From: Anaerolineae bacterium
Lineage (GTDB): Bacteria; Chloroflexota; Anaerolineae; 4572-78; J111
Direction of reading: 5' to 3'
DNA length: 22,524 nt
Assembly: GCA_023382535.1 (NCBI GenBank)
Contig: JAHDWA010000108.1
Span: forward strand, 1 to 22,524
A model generated the notes under the pieces. That model did no database searches and was not told the DNA's origin. It saw only the letters and a list, made by a program, of their open reading frames with translations. The position numbers were made by a program, and so were the translations under genes. Numbering within the stretch: position 1 is the first letter of the stretch; every line of letters starts with the position of its first letter. Below are positions 1 to 7,335 of the stretch, one piece after another.

Positions 1-2
1 GC

Positions 3-599
3 GAACAAAAGGTTGACCCGCCCAAAGCGCCGCTCATCTTTGCCAAGTTTCCGACAGCCATCATTGGTCCTGGTGAGACCATTCGCTGGGACCCGGCCTT
101 GACCAGCCAGGTAGACTTTGAAGCAGAACTGGCCGTGGTGATGGGCCGCACTGCCCGCCACGTTGCCGAAGCCGAAGCCCTGGACTATGTCGCCGGGTAC
201 ACGATTTGTCACGATGTGAGCGCCCGTGACTTGCAGTTTGGCGACAGCCAGTGGGTTCGCGGCAAGTCGCTGGATACCTTTTGCCCGCTTGGCCCCTCCC
301 TGGTGACCCGCGACGAGATTCCTGACCCGCACGCGCTGGCCATTCGCTGCACGGTCAATGAAACGGTGTACCAAAATTCAAACACCGGGGAAATGATCTT
401 CCATATTCCCTACTTGATTGCCTACATCAGCCGCGCTTTCACCCTGCTGCCGGGAGATATCATTACCACCGGCACCCCGGATGGCGTAGGCGTTTTCCGC
501 TCGCCCAAAATCTTTTTGAAAGATGGCGATGTGGTCACCATTGAAGTTGAGGGGCTGGGTCGGTTGACTAACCCCTGCCGGGAAGAGCAGCGGCTGTGA
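3..599 (+). CDS. Fumarylacetoacetate hydrolase (FAH) family protein, 5' end missing
   Basis: The reading frame is open from base 3 to a TGA at 597-599, so 198 C-terminal residues are visible and the start lies outside the window. The frame is already typical FAH-fold sequence before the first internal start-like codon at 99 (visible residues 11-24 contain IFAKFPTAIIGPG), so that codon is not the true start. Visible family features are the E-x-E pair (E40, E42) and D71 in ICHDVSARDLQ, which match the divalent-metal ligands, a KSLDTFCPLGP stretch, and TGTPDGVG near the C-terminus. The family includes 2-hydroxyhepta-2,4-diene-1,7-dioate isomerases, acylpyruvases and 2,4-diketo-3-deoxy sugar-acid hydrolases; sequence alone cannot choose. 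The next gene overlaps by 4 bp, indicating a shared transcript. With a sugar-acid dehydratase nearby, a diketo-deoxy-acid hydrolase role is plausible but inferred. Confidence 0.88.
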   Translation, partial: EQKVDPPKAPLIFAKFPTAIIGPGETIRWDPALTSQVDFEAELAVVMGRTARHVAEAEALDYVAGYTICHDVSARDLQFGDSQWVRGKSLDTFCPLGPSLVTRDEIPDPHALAIRCTVNETVYQNSNTGEMIFHIPYLIAYISRAFTLLPGDIITTGTPDGVGVFRSPKIFLKDGDVVTIEVEGLGRLTNPCREEQRL

Positions 600-1579
600 G
601 CGAAGAGACTTTCCTCGTCACCGGGGCAATGGGTTGTATTGGCGCCTGGGTTCTGCGCCGTCTCGTTGCCGAGGGGACACCCGTCGTGGCGGCAGACCTG
701 GCAACCGACCCGGTTCGCCCCCGCCTGGTGATGACCCCCGAGCAATTGGCTCGCGTGACCTTCGCCCAACTTGATATTACCGATTTGAAAGCCCTGCAAA
801 CTTTGGTGGAACAGCACCAGGTAACGCACATCATTCACCTGGCCGGTCTGCAAGTGCCTTTCTGTAAGGCTAATCCGGCGCTGGGAGCACGAGTCAATGT
901 CGTTGGGACGGTGAATATTTTTGAGGCAGCCCGACAGTTATCGGGCCAGGTGCGGGGCTTGAGTTATGCCAGTTCGCTGGCCGTGTTGGGACCCGCTCAC
1001 CTCTACCGCGACCTGCCCGTACCCGACAACGCCCCCTTGTATCCGGCTACCTTGTACGGGGTTTACAAGCAGGCCAATGAGCAGACCGCCCGCGTCTATT
1101 GGCAAGATTGGCAGGTCGGCAGTGTTGGCCTGCGGCCTTATATTGTCTATGGGGTGGGCCGGGATCAGGGCATGACCTCCGGTATTGCCAAGGCCATCCT
1201 GGCCGCGGCGGCTGGCCGGCCTTACCAGATCAAGTTTGATGGCCCGGTGGCCCTCCAGTATGCCGATGATATGGCCTGCATCTTTATTACGGCGGCGCGG
1301 GCGGAATATACCGGAGCCGCTGCCTGTAATCTGCGTAACGATGTGGTCAGTGTTAGCGAGTTCATTAGCTGCCTCCAGGCCCAGGTCCCACAGGCGCAAA
1401 TCACCTGTCTTCCCGGCAGCCCGCTCCCCTTTCCCGCCGACCTGGATGATAGCGGGCTGCGCGCTATTCTGGGTGAAATTCCCCATACCCCGCTGCCAGC
1501 CGCCATCGAGGCGACGTTGACTCTGTTTGAACCCCTTTTGGCCGAAAATCGGATTGACTTAAGCCAGCTCGATTCGTAA
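596..1579 (+). CDS. NAD-dependent epimerase/dehydratase (extended SDR) family protein
   Basis: A 327-residue protein of the extended short-chain dehydrogenase/reductase family. It has the N-terminal dinucleotide-binding motif VTGAMGCIGAWV (about residues 8-19), an acidic residue after beta-2 (AADL, 33-36) that favours NAD over NADP, a serine in SYASS (123-127) and the YxxxK pair Y154/K158. These are the full catalytic set, so an active enzyme is expected. The GTG start at 596 overlaps the preceding stop (GTGA) and has a purine-rich GGGAAGAG upstream. Likely substrates are nucleotide sugars, or free sugars/sugar acids as in uronate dehydrogenases; the FAH-family neighbour favours a small sugar or sugar-acid substrate, but this is inference. 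About 207 bp without a gene follow, so it probably ends the operon. Confidence 0.85.
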   Translation: MSEETFLVTGAMGCIGAWVLRRLVAEGTPVVAADLATDPVRPRLVMTPEQLARVTFAQLDITDLKALQTLVEQHQVTHIIHLAGLQVPFCKANPALGARVNVVGTVNIFEAARQLSGQVRGLSYASSLAVLGPAHLYRDLPVPDNAPLYPATLYGVYKQANEQTARVYWQDWQVGSVGLRPYIVYGVGRDQGMTSGIAKAILAAAAGRPYQIKFDGPVALQYADDMACIFITAARAEYTGAAACNLRNDVVSVSEFISCLQAQVPQAQITCLPGSPLPFPADLDDSGLRAILGEIPHTPLPAAIEATLTLFEPLLAENRIDLSQLDS

Positions 1580-1620
1580 AATTGGCCTGTAAGTTTTGGC
1601 TACTATCTTTGCAGTTTTTT

Positions 1621-1709
1621 AATGGGACGCGGATGTTCGCGGATTGCACGGATTTTTATCAAATTCTTTAGGCGTTATCCGTTCGATCCGGGCGATTCGC
1701 GTCCTATTT
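1621..1709. repeat. Imperfect inverted repeat between genes
   Basis: The left arm (about 1624-1653, GGACGCGGAT..TTCGCGGAT..CGGAT) matches the reverse complement of about 1678-1707 at roughly two-thirds of positions, with a loop of about 25 nt. The arms are built from short GCGGAT-like words. The layout resembles dispersed extragenic palindromes. It lies just after the epimerase stop and before the promoter at 1718-1747, so it could also act as a weak terminator, although no T-run follows directly. Confidence 0.6.
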
Positions 1710-1717
1710 CTTTAGTT

Positions 1718-1747
1718 TTGTCAAAAGTGCAAACATAGGGTTATACT
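1718..1747 (+). promoter_or_regulatory. Candidate sigma70-type promoter for the stand-alone molybdenum hydroxylase gene
   Basis: TTGTCA (1718-1723) and TATACT (1742-1747) are separated by 18 bp. That is 5 of 6 matches to the -35 consensus and a good -10. The expected start of transcription is near 1754, leaving a leader of about 30 nt before the ATG at 1787. The DeoR gene has the same -10 hexamer and spacing. No operator-like repeat is visible here. Confidence 0.55.
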
Positions 1748-1786
1748 TTAAGGCCACACCCTGTTCCGTTTAAAAGAGAAGGTGCG

Positions 1787-4069
1787 ATGACCCCAAAAGA
1801 ATATCAATTTCTGGGCAAAGGGCACCGGTTGGTTGAGGGCCTGGAGAAGGTGACGGGCCGCGCCCGTTATGCCGGCGATATGACCCTGCCGGGAATGCTG
1901 TACGCCCGGCCTATCCTCAGCCCCTATGCCCATGCCAAAATTGTTTCGATTGATAAATCAGCCGCCGAGCAAATGCCCGGCGTCGTCGCCGTGCTGGCCG
2001 CTGACGATTTGCCGGCCAAAAACCGGGTGATTGCCTCGCGTAACAGCGCCGTGCTGGCCAAAGAGCGGGTGTTGTTTCGCGGCCAGCCGGTGGTGGTCGT
2101 CGTCGGTGACTCTCCCGCGGCGGCGCAAGATGGCGCGGATGCCGTTTTGATTGACTATGAGCCGTTGCCTGTCGTCGCAGACATGCTCCAGGCCATGACC
2201 CCTGCCGCACCGATCATCTGGCCGGAGGGACTGCCCCATGATGAGACGGATTTGACGGCGGCGCATGCCGCGGTAGCCAAAGAAACCGATGTCCTGGAAC
2301 GCGCTCCATCCAATGTGCATGAAGAAAACCATTACCGGCGGGGGGATGTTGAGCAGGGGTTTAAGGAAGCGGATGTTATCATCGAACATACTTACACGAC
2401 CTCGATTGTGCATCAGAGCTACCTGGAGCCGCACGCCGCTGTCGCCGAACCTGACCCTCTGCGCGGCAGCTTGACCATCTACACCGGGACGCAGGGTCAA
2501 TTTATGGTGCGCGATGAAGTAGCGCGCCTTTTGGGCTTACCTAAAAGCAAGGTGCGGGTTGTGCCGCTAACGATGGGCGGCGGCTTTGGAGCCAAGTATG
2601 GCATCATCGAGCCGTTGGTGGGGGCCGTTGCCCTGGCTCTCGGGCGGCCAATCCGCCTGGTCCTGACCCGCTCCGAGGATTTTCTGACCACGACGCCCGC
2701 CCCGGCCAGCCGTATCGAGCTAAAAACCGGGGCCAGGAAAGATGGAACGCTCACAGCGATTCAGGCGCGCATTTTTGTAGATAATGGCGTATTTGCCTTT
2801 GCCATTGGAGGGATTGCGGCGACGTTGCTGGGTGGTTACTACAAATGCCCCAACGTGCAGCTTGATTGTTACGAGGTCATCACCCACAAACCGCAGGCCG
2901 GCGCGTATCGCGCCCCCGGTGCACCCCAGGCTACCTTTGCCCTGGAGTCGAACATGGACGAGCTGGCCCGCGCCTTAAAGCTTGACCCCCTGGAACTTCG
3001 GCTGCAGAACGCCGCCGAAACCGGTGATCCGACGGGTACCGGCGAAGTCTGGCCGAATATGGGCCTCAAACTATGCCTGGAACGGATGAGAGAGCATCCG
3101 GCCTGGCAAAACCGGACCAGGGGAGCCAACGAGGGTATCGGCTTGGCCATCGGTGGCTGGCCCTGTTTTATGACACCCTCTGCGGCGATTTGCCGGGTTG
3201 ACAATGATGGGACGGTGCGCCTGCAGCTTGGCTCGGTGGATATTTCCGGGGTGAACAGCAGCCTGGTCTTAATTGCCGCCGAAATCCTGAGTGTCCCGCC
3301 TGAGCAGGTGGAGATTGTTCAGGGGGATACGCACAGCGGGCCGTTCGGGGCGCACAGCGGCGGCAGCCAGACCACCTACAGCATGTCCGGCGCGGTAGCC
3401 AGTGCCGCCCAGGAGGCCAGGCGTAAACTGCTGGAGGTAGCCTCGGATCACTTTGAGGCCAGCGCGGACGACCTGGAAATGCGGAACGGGCAGGTCCAGG
3501 TGAGAGGCGTGCCGGATCGAACGATTTCCCTGGCCGAACTGGTTGAGATCGCCCAGACCAGAGCGGGCGGGCCAGGGCCGATTGTCAGCGAGGGCCATGC
3601 GGCGGTGGAAGAGAACGCGCCCGGTTTTGTGGTTCACCTGGCAAAAGTCAGGGTGGACCCGGAAACCGGCCAGGTGACGCCAACGCAGTACGTGGCGATC
3701 CAGGATGTCGGCTTTGCGCTTAACCCCTTGCTGGTTGAAGGACAAATTCACGGCGGAGTCGCCCAGAGTCTCGGCTGGGCGCTGCAAGAGGCCATGCATT
3801 ACGATGAAGAAGGCCAACTGCTAACCGGCAGTTTTATGGATTATGCCGTGCCCAAATTTGACAGCGTCCCCCGTATTGAAACGGTGCTGGTGACCAATCC
3901 GTCACCGCACGGGCCGTTTGGCGCGCGCGGCGTCGGCGAGCCGCCGATTACCGCCGGTCCGGCGGTGATTGCCAATGCCATTCGGGATGCCGTTGGGGTA
4001 CGGATCACCAAACTGCCTTTGCGTAATGAAACGGTGTGGCAGGCACTGCAAGAGAAAAATGAAAGGTGA
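1787..4069 (+). CDS. Xanthine dehydrogenase family, molybdopterin-binding (large) subunit, stand-alone
   Basis: A 760-residue large subunit of the molybdenum hydroxylase (xanthine oxidase) family, which binds the Mo-pterin cofactor and hydroxylates aldehydes or aromatic heterocycles. Visible landmarks are the N-terminal a/b hammerhead region (about 20-130), EPHA (214-217), the cofactor loop GGGFGAK (264-270), AYRAPG (373-378), EGQIHGGVAQSLG (651-663) and GVGEPP (715-720), where E718 fits the active-site glutamate. AYRAPG differs from the AYRCSFR loop of form I CO dehydrogenase, so this is not a CO-oxidising CoxL. The length is normal. The ATG follows AGAAGGTG at about 1776-1783. No FAD or [2Fe-2S] subunit gene lies beside it; it may borrow those encoded at 12508-13858, or use others outside the window. 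The substrate is unknown; the surroundings suggest a sugar-derived aldehyde. Confidence 0.9.
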   Translation: MTPKEYQFLGKGHRLVEGLEKVTGRARYAGDMTLPGMLYARPILSPYAHAKIVSIDKSAAEQMPGVVAVLAADDLPAKNRVIASRNSAVLAKERVLFRGQPVVVVVGDSPAAAQDGADAVLIDYEPLPVVADMLQAMTPAAPIIWPEGLPHDETDLTAAHAAVAKETDVLERAPSNVHEENHYRRGDVEQGFKEADVIIEHTYTTSIVHQSYLEPHAAVAEPDPLRGSLTIYTGTQGQFMVRDEVARLLGLPKSKVRVVPLTMGGGFGAKYGIIEPLVGAVALALGRPIRLVLTRSEDFLTTTPAPASRIELKTGARKDGTLTAIQARIFVDNGVFAFAIGGIAATLLGGYYKCPNVQLDCYEVITHKPQAGAYRAPGAPQATFALESNMDELARALKLDPLELRLQNAAETGDPTGTGEVWPNMGLKLCLERMREHPAWQNRTRGANEGIGLAIGGWPCFMTPSAAICRVDNDGTVRLQLGSVDISGVNSSLVLIAAEILSVPPEQVEIVQGDTHSGPFGAHSGGSQTTYSMSGAVASAAQEARRKLLEVASDHFEASADDLEMRNGQVQVRGVPDRTISLAELVEIAQTRAGGPGPIVSEGHAAVEENAPGFVVHLAKVRVDPETGQVTPTQYVAIQDVGFALNPLLVEGQIHGGVAQSLGWALQEAMHYDEEGQLLTGSFMDYAVPKFDSVPRIETVLVTNPSPHGPFGARGVGEPPITAGPAVIANAIRDAVGVRITKLPLRNETVWQALQEKNER

Positions 4070-4103
4070 GGAACTCGTAAGGCTATGAGTTCCTGCAATC
4101 TAT

Positions 4104-4177
4104 TATGTCATTTCGAGTGATAGCGAGAAATCTCTACGATGCTTACAGGGATTTCTCCCTTTGGTCGAAATGACATA
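4104..4177. repeat. Extragenic inverted repeat with 13-bp perfect outer arms
   Basis: TATGTCATTTCGA (4104-4116) is exactly complementary to TCGAAATGACATA (4165-4177). Inside, GAGAAATCT (4125-4133) pairs imperfectly with GGATTTCTC (about 4149-4157). It fills most of the 130-bp gap between the molybdenum hydroxylase gene and the dehydratase and ends 22 bp before the ATG at 4200, so in RNA it would form a long stem just ahead of the ribosome-binding site. The form is that of a dispersed palindromic element. Confidence 0.8.
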
Positions 4178-4199
4178 TCTGCTGATCAAGGGTAAAGTT

Positions 4200-5804
4200 A
4201 TGTCCATTGGAAACATAAATTTTGTTGAGTCTGCCCCCTCAGGGGTGATACCCCTGACGGAGGTGGCGCTTCGCCTGCATCCGCAGGATAACGTGGCTGT
4301 TGCTAAAGCCAACTTGCAGGTCAGTACCACTCTTGATTTAGGGGCGTCGTCCCCGGAAAAAGTACGGGTGCGGCGCTTTATTCCCAGCGGCCATAAAGTA
4401 GCCCTGAGAGACATCGCTGCTGGGGAAACTGTGCGCCGTTATGGCCAGGCGATAGGCTTTGCCACGCAGCCAATTCCGGCAGGCGAGCATGTCCATACGC
4501 ACAACCTGGGGGTGCAGGATTTTGCCCGGGATTATGCCTTTGGCGCGGATGTCCAGCCGGTAGTTTATGTCCCGGAGGCTGAACGCCGCACGTTTTTAGG
4601 CTACAAGCGGTCCAACGGCCGGGTAGGGACGCGCAACTATCTGGCTATCATCTCGACGGTCAACTGCTCGGCCCATACCTGCCGCGAGATTGCTCGTTAT
4701 TTCACTCCGGAGCGGCTGGCAGCGTATCCAAACGTGGACGGAGTCATCGCTTTGACCCATCACTTTGGCTGCGCCACGCGGGTGGGCGGGTTGGATTATG
4801 TGCTACTGCAGCGGACCCTGGCCGGAATGGCCCGCCATCCCAATGTAGGCGCTTATATTCTGGTCGGTCTGGGCTGCGAAACTAACCAGATTGCCGATCT
4901 GGTCGAAAATTATGGCCTGGGCCAGAATGGGCATGGCGGGGGGGCGCACTGGCCGCCCAGCCTGATCATTCAGGACATGGGTGGTATTCGCAAGACGGTC
5001 CAGGCCGGGATTGCCCGGGTCGAGGAGCTGCTGCCGGAGGTAAACCTGGCCCGCCGCAGCCCGCAGCCTCTCTCGGAATTGATGCTGGCCTTGCAGTGTG
5101 GCGGCAGCGACGGCTGGTCGGGCGTCACCGCTAACCCGGTGCTGGGCTTAGTGGCGGATGAGGTCGTCCGGCAGGGGGGCACGGCGGTGCTGGCTGAGAC
5201 GCCGGAAATTTACGGAGCGGAGCACCTGCTGACACGCCGCGCCGTCAGCCCTGAAGTGGGCCAGAAACTGGTGGCCAAAGTGCGCTGGTGGGAGGAGCAC
5301 GCCCGGCGGCTGGGTCTGGAAATTGACAACAATCCCAGCCACGGCAACAAGGTTGGCGGTTTGACCACAATTTACGAGAAATCGCTGGGAGCGGTTGCTA
5401 AAGGCGGCAGCACGCCGCTGGCGGGCGTCTACGATTACGCCGAACCGGTGACGGCGCGGGGTTTTACCTTTATGGACTCGCCGGGCTACGATCCGATTTC
5501 GGTGACCGGGCAGGTGGCAGGGGGCTGCAACCTGGTGGTTTTTACCACCGGCCGTGGTTCGGTGTTTGGCTTCAAGCCGGCTCCGAGCATCAAGGTGGCG
5601 ACCAATTCGACCACTTACGAGCGCATGGTGGAGGATATGGATGTGAATGCGGGCCGGGTGCTGGCAGACGCAACCCTGGAGGAAGTGGCGGCGGAATTGC
5701 TGGAATTGGCCGTTGCAGTCGCCTCCGGCCAACCCTCCAAGAGCGAAGCTCAGGGCGTGGGTGAGGCGGAGTTCAATCCGTGGAGCATCGGTGGAACGTT
5801 GTGA
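4200..5804 (+). CDS. UxaA-family (altronate/galactarate-type) sugar-acid dehydratase
   Basis: A 534-residue protein of the UxaA/GarD family, whose members dehydrate aldonic or aldaric acids (altronate, galactarate) to 2-keto-3-deoxy acids using a divalent metal. An SAF-like domain lies at about 60-105 (SGHKVALRDIAAGETV through HVHTHNL), followed by the catalytic region beginning GYKRSNGRVGTRNYLAI (134-150). THHFGCA (186-192), GLGCETNQI (223-231) and QCGGSDGWSGVTANP (299-313) are the conserved blocks. Having both domains on one chain is common in this family. I chose the ATG at 4200, preceded by AAGGG; the upstream TTG at 4161 lies inside an inverted repeat and would add 13 unconserved residues. 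The substrate cannot be read from sequence. With an FAH-family gene upstream, it fits the middle of a non-phosphorylating sugar-acid route. Confidence 0.88.
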   Translation: MSIGNINFVESAPSGVIPLTEVALRLHPQDNVAVAKANLQVSTTLDLGASSPEKVRVRRFIPSGHKVALRDIAAGETVRRYGQAIGFATQPIPAGEHVHTHNLGVQDFARDYAFGADVQPVVYVPEAERRTFLGYKRSNGRVGTRNYLAIISTVNCSAHTCREIARYFTPERLAAYPNVDGVIALTHHFGCATRVGGLDYVLLQRTLAGMARHPNVGAYILVGLGCETNQIADLVENYGLGQNGHGGGAHWPPSLIIQDMGGIRKTVQAGIARVEELLPEVNLARRSPQPLSELMLALQCGGSDGWSGVTANPVLGLVADEVVRQGGTAVLAETPEIYGAEHLLTRRAVSPEVGQKLVAKVRWWEEHARRLGLEIDNNPSHGNKVGGLTTIYEKSLGAVAKGGSTPLAGVYDYAEPVTARGFTFMDSPGYDPISVTGQVAGGCNLVVFTTGRGSVFGFKPAPSIKVATNSTTYERMVEDMDVNAGRVLADATLEEVAAELLELAVAVASGQPSKSEAQGVGEAEFNPWSIGGTL

Positions 5805-5834
5805 AATTAGTCAGACAGTTTTCGAGGAGAAGCC

Positions 5835-6857
5835 ATGAATAAGTTTTCCCTGGTCTTGCTGTTGGCCCTGTTGGTATTGGCTGGCTGCCAATTGAAACCC
5901 ATGGTCCCGGCGCGAACCCAAATCGCCTTTATGACCGATCGTGACGGCAATTATGAAGTCTATTTGATGGAGCGTGACGGCAGCCGGCCGGTCAATCTGA
6001 CTCAAAATGAGAGCAACGATGGCGTGCCGGTCTGGTCGCCAGCAGCCAGGGCTTTGTCCTTCATATCCACTCGCGATGGGGAGAACAGCCTGTCTATCTA
6101 CCGGATGGATATTGATGGTAAAAATCAGACCAATTTGACCAAGGATTTGGCCGTGGACGGGGTGCCGCCCACCTGGTCGCCGACGGGGGAATGGCTTGCC
6201 TTTGGCGCGGGGGGAGAGGAGAATCCCGAAGTGTATGTGGTAGATGCAGCCGGTGAGAACGTGGTTAACCTGACCAACAACCCGGCCGTGGACAACTTTA
6301 GCACCTGGTCGCCCGATGGGCAGACGATTTTGTTCAGCTCAGACCGGGATGGTGTAGTCAACATCTATGCCATCAGTGTTCAAGGAGGCGAGGCCAGGGC
6401 GCTGACCGGGCCCGACACAGCCAGCGGCCGGCCCAGTTGGTCGCCGAATGGCCGCTGGATCACCTTTATGACCGACCGGGATGCGGGCGATGTGGAGATT
6501 TATATGATGGACCCGGATGGAGGGAACGTGGTCCGTCTGACCAACCAGCCGGGCTTTGACGGTTTTCCGGTCTGGTCACCGGATGGGCAGAAGATTGCGT
6601 TTGTATCGGCCCGCGACGGCAATGCCGAGATTTACCTCATGAACGCCGACGGCAGCGGTCAGGTTAATTTAACCAACAGCCCCAGCCAGGAATCGGTTCA
6701 GGGCGACCTGGCCTGGTCGCCCGACGGGAACCAAATCCTGTTTCAATCCGATTTTGACGGCAATATGGACGTGTTTGTGATGAACGCCGACGGCAGCGAG
6801 CCTAAAAATTTGACCAACCACCCGGCCCTGGATGTCGCCTCGGTATGGGTGCGCTGA
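5835..6857 (+). CDS. TolB/PD40-type beta-propeller lipoprotein
   Basis: A 340-residue exported protein. Residues 1-18 form a lipoprotein signal peptide with lipobox LAGC (C18). The rest is seven tandem repeats of about 42-46 residues, each with an I/L-xF-x-S/T-xRDG strand, an I/V-Y-x-M-x-x-DG strand, NLT and WSPDG-like ends; the last repeat ends at the stop without WSPDG. That points to a seven-bladed beta-propeller like the PD40 repeats of TolB, rather than the six blades of TolB itself. There is no TolB N-terminal domain and no Tol/Pal gene nearby, so it is probably not the Tol-system protein. It starts 30 bp after the dehydratase with a good GAGGAGA ribosome-binding site, so co-transcription is likely. 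Binding of a polysaccharide or a surface protein is possible but not shown. Confidence 0.85.
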   Translation: MNKFSLVLLLALLVLAGCQLKPMVPARTQIAFMTDRDGNYEVYLMERDGSRPVNLTQNESNDGVPVWSPAARALSFISTRDGENSLSIYRMDIDGKNQTNLTKDLAVDGVPPTWSPTGEWLAFGAGGEENPEVYVVDAAGENVVNLTNNPAVDNFSTWSPDGQTILFSSDRDGVVNIYAISVQGGEARALTGPDTASGRPSWSPNGRWITFMTDRDAGDVEIYMMDPDGGNVVRLTNQPGFDGFPVWSPDGQKIAFVSARDGNAEIYLMNADGSGQVNLTNSPSQESVQGDLAWSPDGNQILFQSDFDGNMDVFVMNADGSEPKNLTNHPALDVASVWVR

Positions 6858-7250
6858 GTAGGCAGGGCTTGTCCTAACCGCAGCCAATACTCGACCTCAA
6901 GTAAGCGGCGCCCGCCGACACGCTTTCTTCACCTGTCTCTCCCACAGCCGGCCTTCACTTCCCACCGCTGTTTTCATTCCCCGACCTTTTGCCACCCCTG
7001 CCCAAAATGAACGGATCGTCCTTTCTCCGTGAGCTGTAAGGCGTCTACGGCCTCATCCGTGATTCCGTAACACCCCCCTGCTCGGTTCGGGCAGGCGTCT
7101 CCTTCGGTCTTCACTCGCTGGATGTGTTCCCCGCCGGCTTTTCACTTCCCGCCATAGTCGAACCTCTCTCCCTTTCCCCGCTGAAGATGACCTGAAGCGA
7201 CGTGCATTGCGAGTCCGGCGTGAGAACTGGAAGACAATCGCTGTGTAAGT
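6858..7250. other. Stretch of about 390 bp without a convincing gene
   Basis: The plus strand is strongly rich in C and T across most of this interval, unlike the flanking genes. Open frames are short and interrupted, and the 70-residue minus-strand frame at 7053-7265 is Arg/Ser-rich with no family I recognise. Two copies of a similar word occur: GCCGGCCTTCACTTCCC at 6947-6963 and GCCGGCTTTTCACTTCCC at 7133-7150. The minus strand also has a small CCTGC/GCAGG stem around 7076-7095. It could be a decayed gene, a structured RNA read on the minus strand, or the remains of a mobile element. I cannot decide among these. Confidence 0.4.
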
Positions 7251-7280
7251 TTGACAATCAATCATATTTCGTCGTATACT
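7251..7280 (+). promoter_or_regulatory. Sigma70-type promoter of the DeoR-family gene
   Basis: TTGACA (7251-7256) is a perfect -35 and TATACT (7275-7280) a good -10, 18 bp apart. Transcription would begin near 7287, about 50 nt before the ATG at 7336. This is the strongest promoter-like sequence in the window. It is overlapped by the operator-like repeats at 7258-7298. Confidence 0.75.
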
Positions 7281-7298
7281 ATGATTGAATGCGATTGA
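7258..7298. promoter_or_regulatory. Operator-like repeats, probable autoregulatory site of the DeoR regulator
   Basis: TCAATCATA (7258-7266) and TATGATTGA (7280-7288) form a perfect 9-bp inverted repeat whose inner sequence holds the -10 hexamer. A further GATTGA at 7293-7298 repeats the one at 7283-7288 with a spacing of exactly 10 bp. Repeated short half-sites around a promoter are common for DeoR-family repressors. Binding here would block the -10 and transcription start, giving autorepression. One further GATTGA lies at 8192-8197, upstream of the ABC operon. Confidence 0.6.
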
Positions 7299-7335
7299 TT
7301 ACTGATCTTTTATGATTTTTTGTTTCAGGTACCCT

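Noticed and set aside
1787..4069. CO dehydrogenase (CoxL) for the Mo large subunits
   Set aside because: The active-site loop reads AYRAPG in both large subunits, not the AYRCSFR of form I CO dehydrogenase.
4161..4199. Upstream TTG start for the dehydratase
   Set aside because: It lies in the right arm of an extragenic inverted repeat; the ATG at 4200 has a better upstream site and the family-like sequence starts after it.
5148..5732. Long minus-strand open frame of 194 codons inside the dehydratase gene; similar ones at 3269-3817 and 14202-14783
   Set aside because: They lie antisense to well-recognised genes and their translations (His/Gln/Arg-rich) match no family; they are by-products of GC-rich codon use.
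5835..6857. TolB of the Tol-Pal system
   Set aside because: No TolB N-terminal domain, seven rather than six repeats, a lipobox instead of a periplasmic signal, and no tol/pal neighbours.
7053..7265. 70-codon minus-strand open frame in the gap before the DeoR gene
   Set aside because: Arg/Ser-rich, no recognisable domain, no ribosome-binding site, and it overlaps the DeoR promoter.
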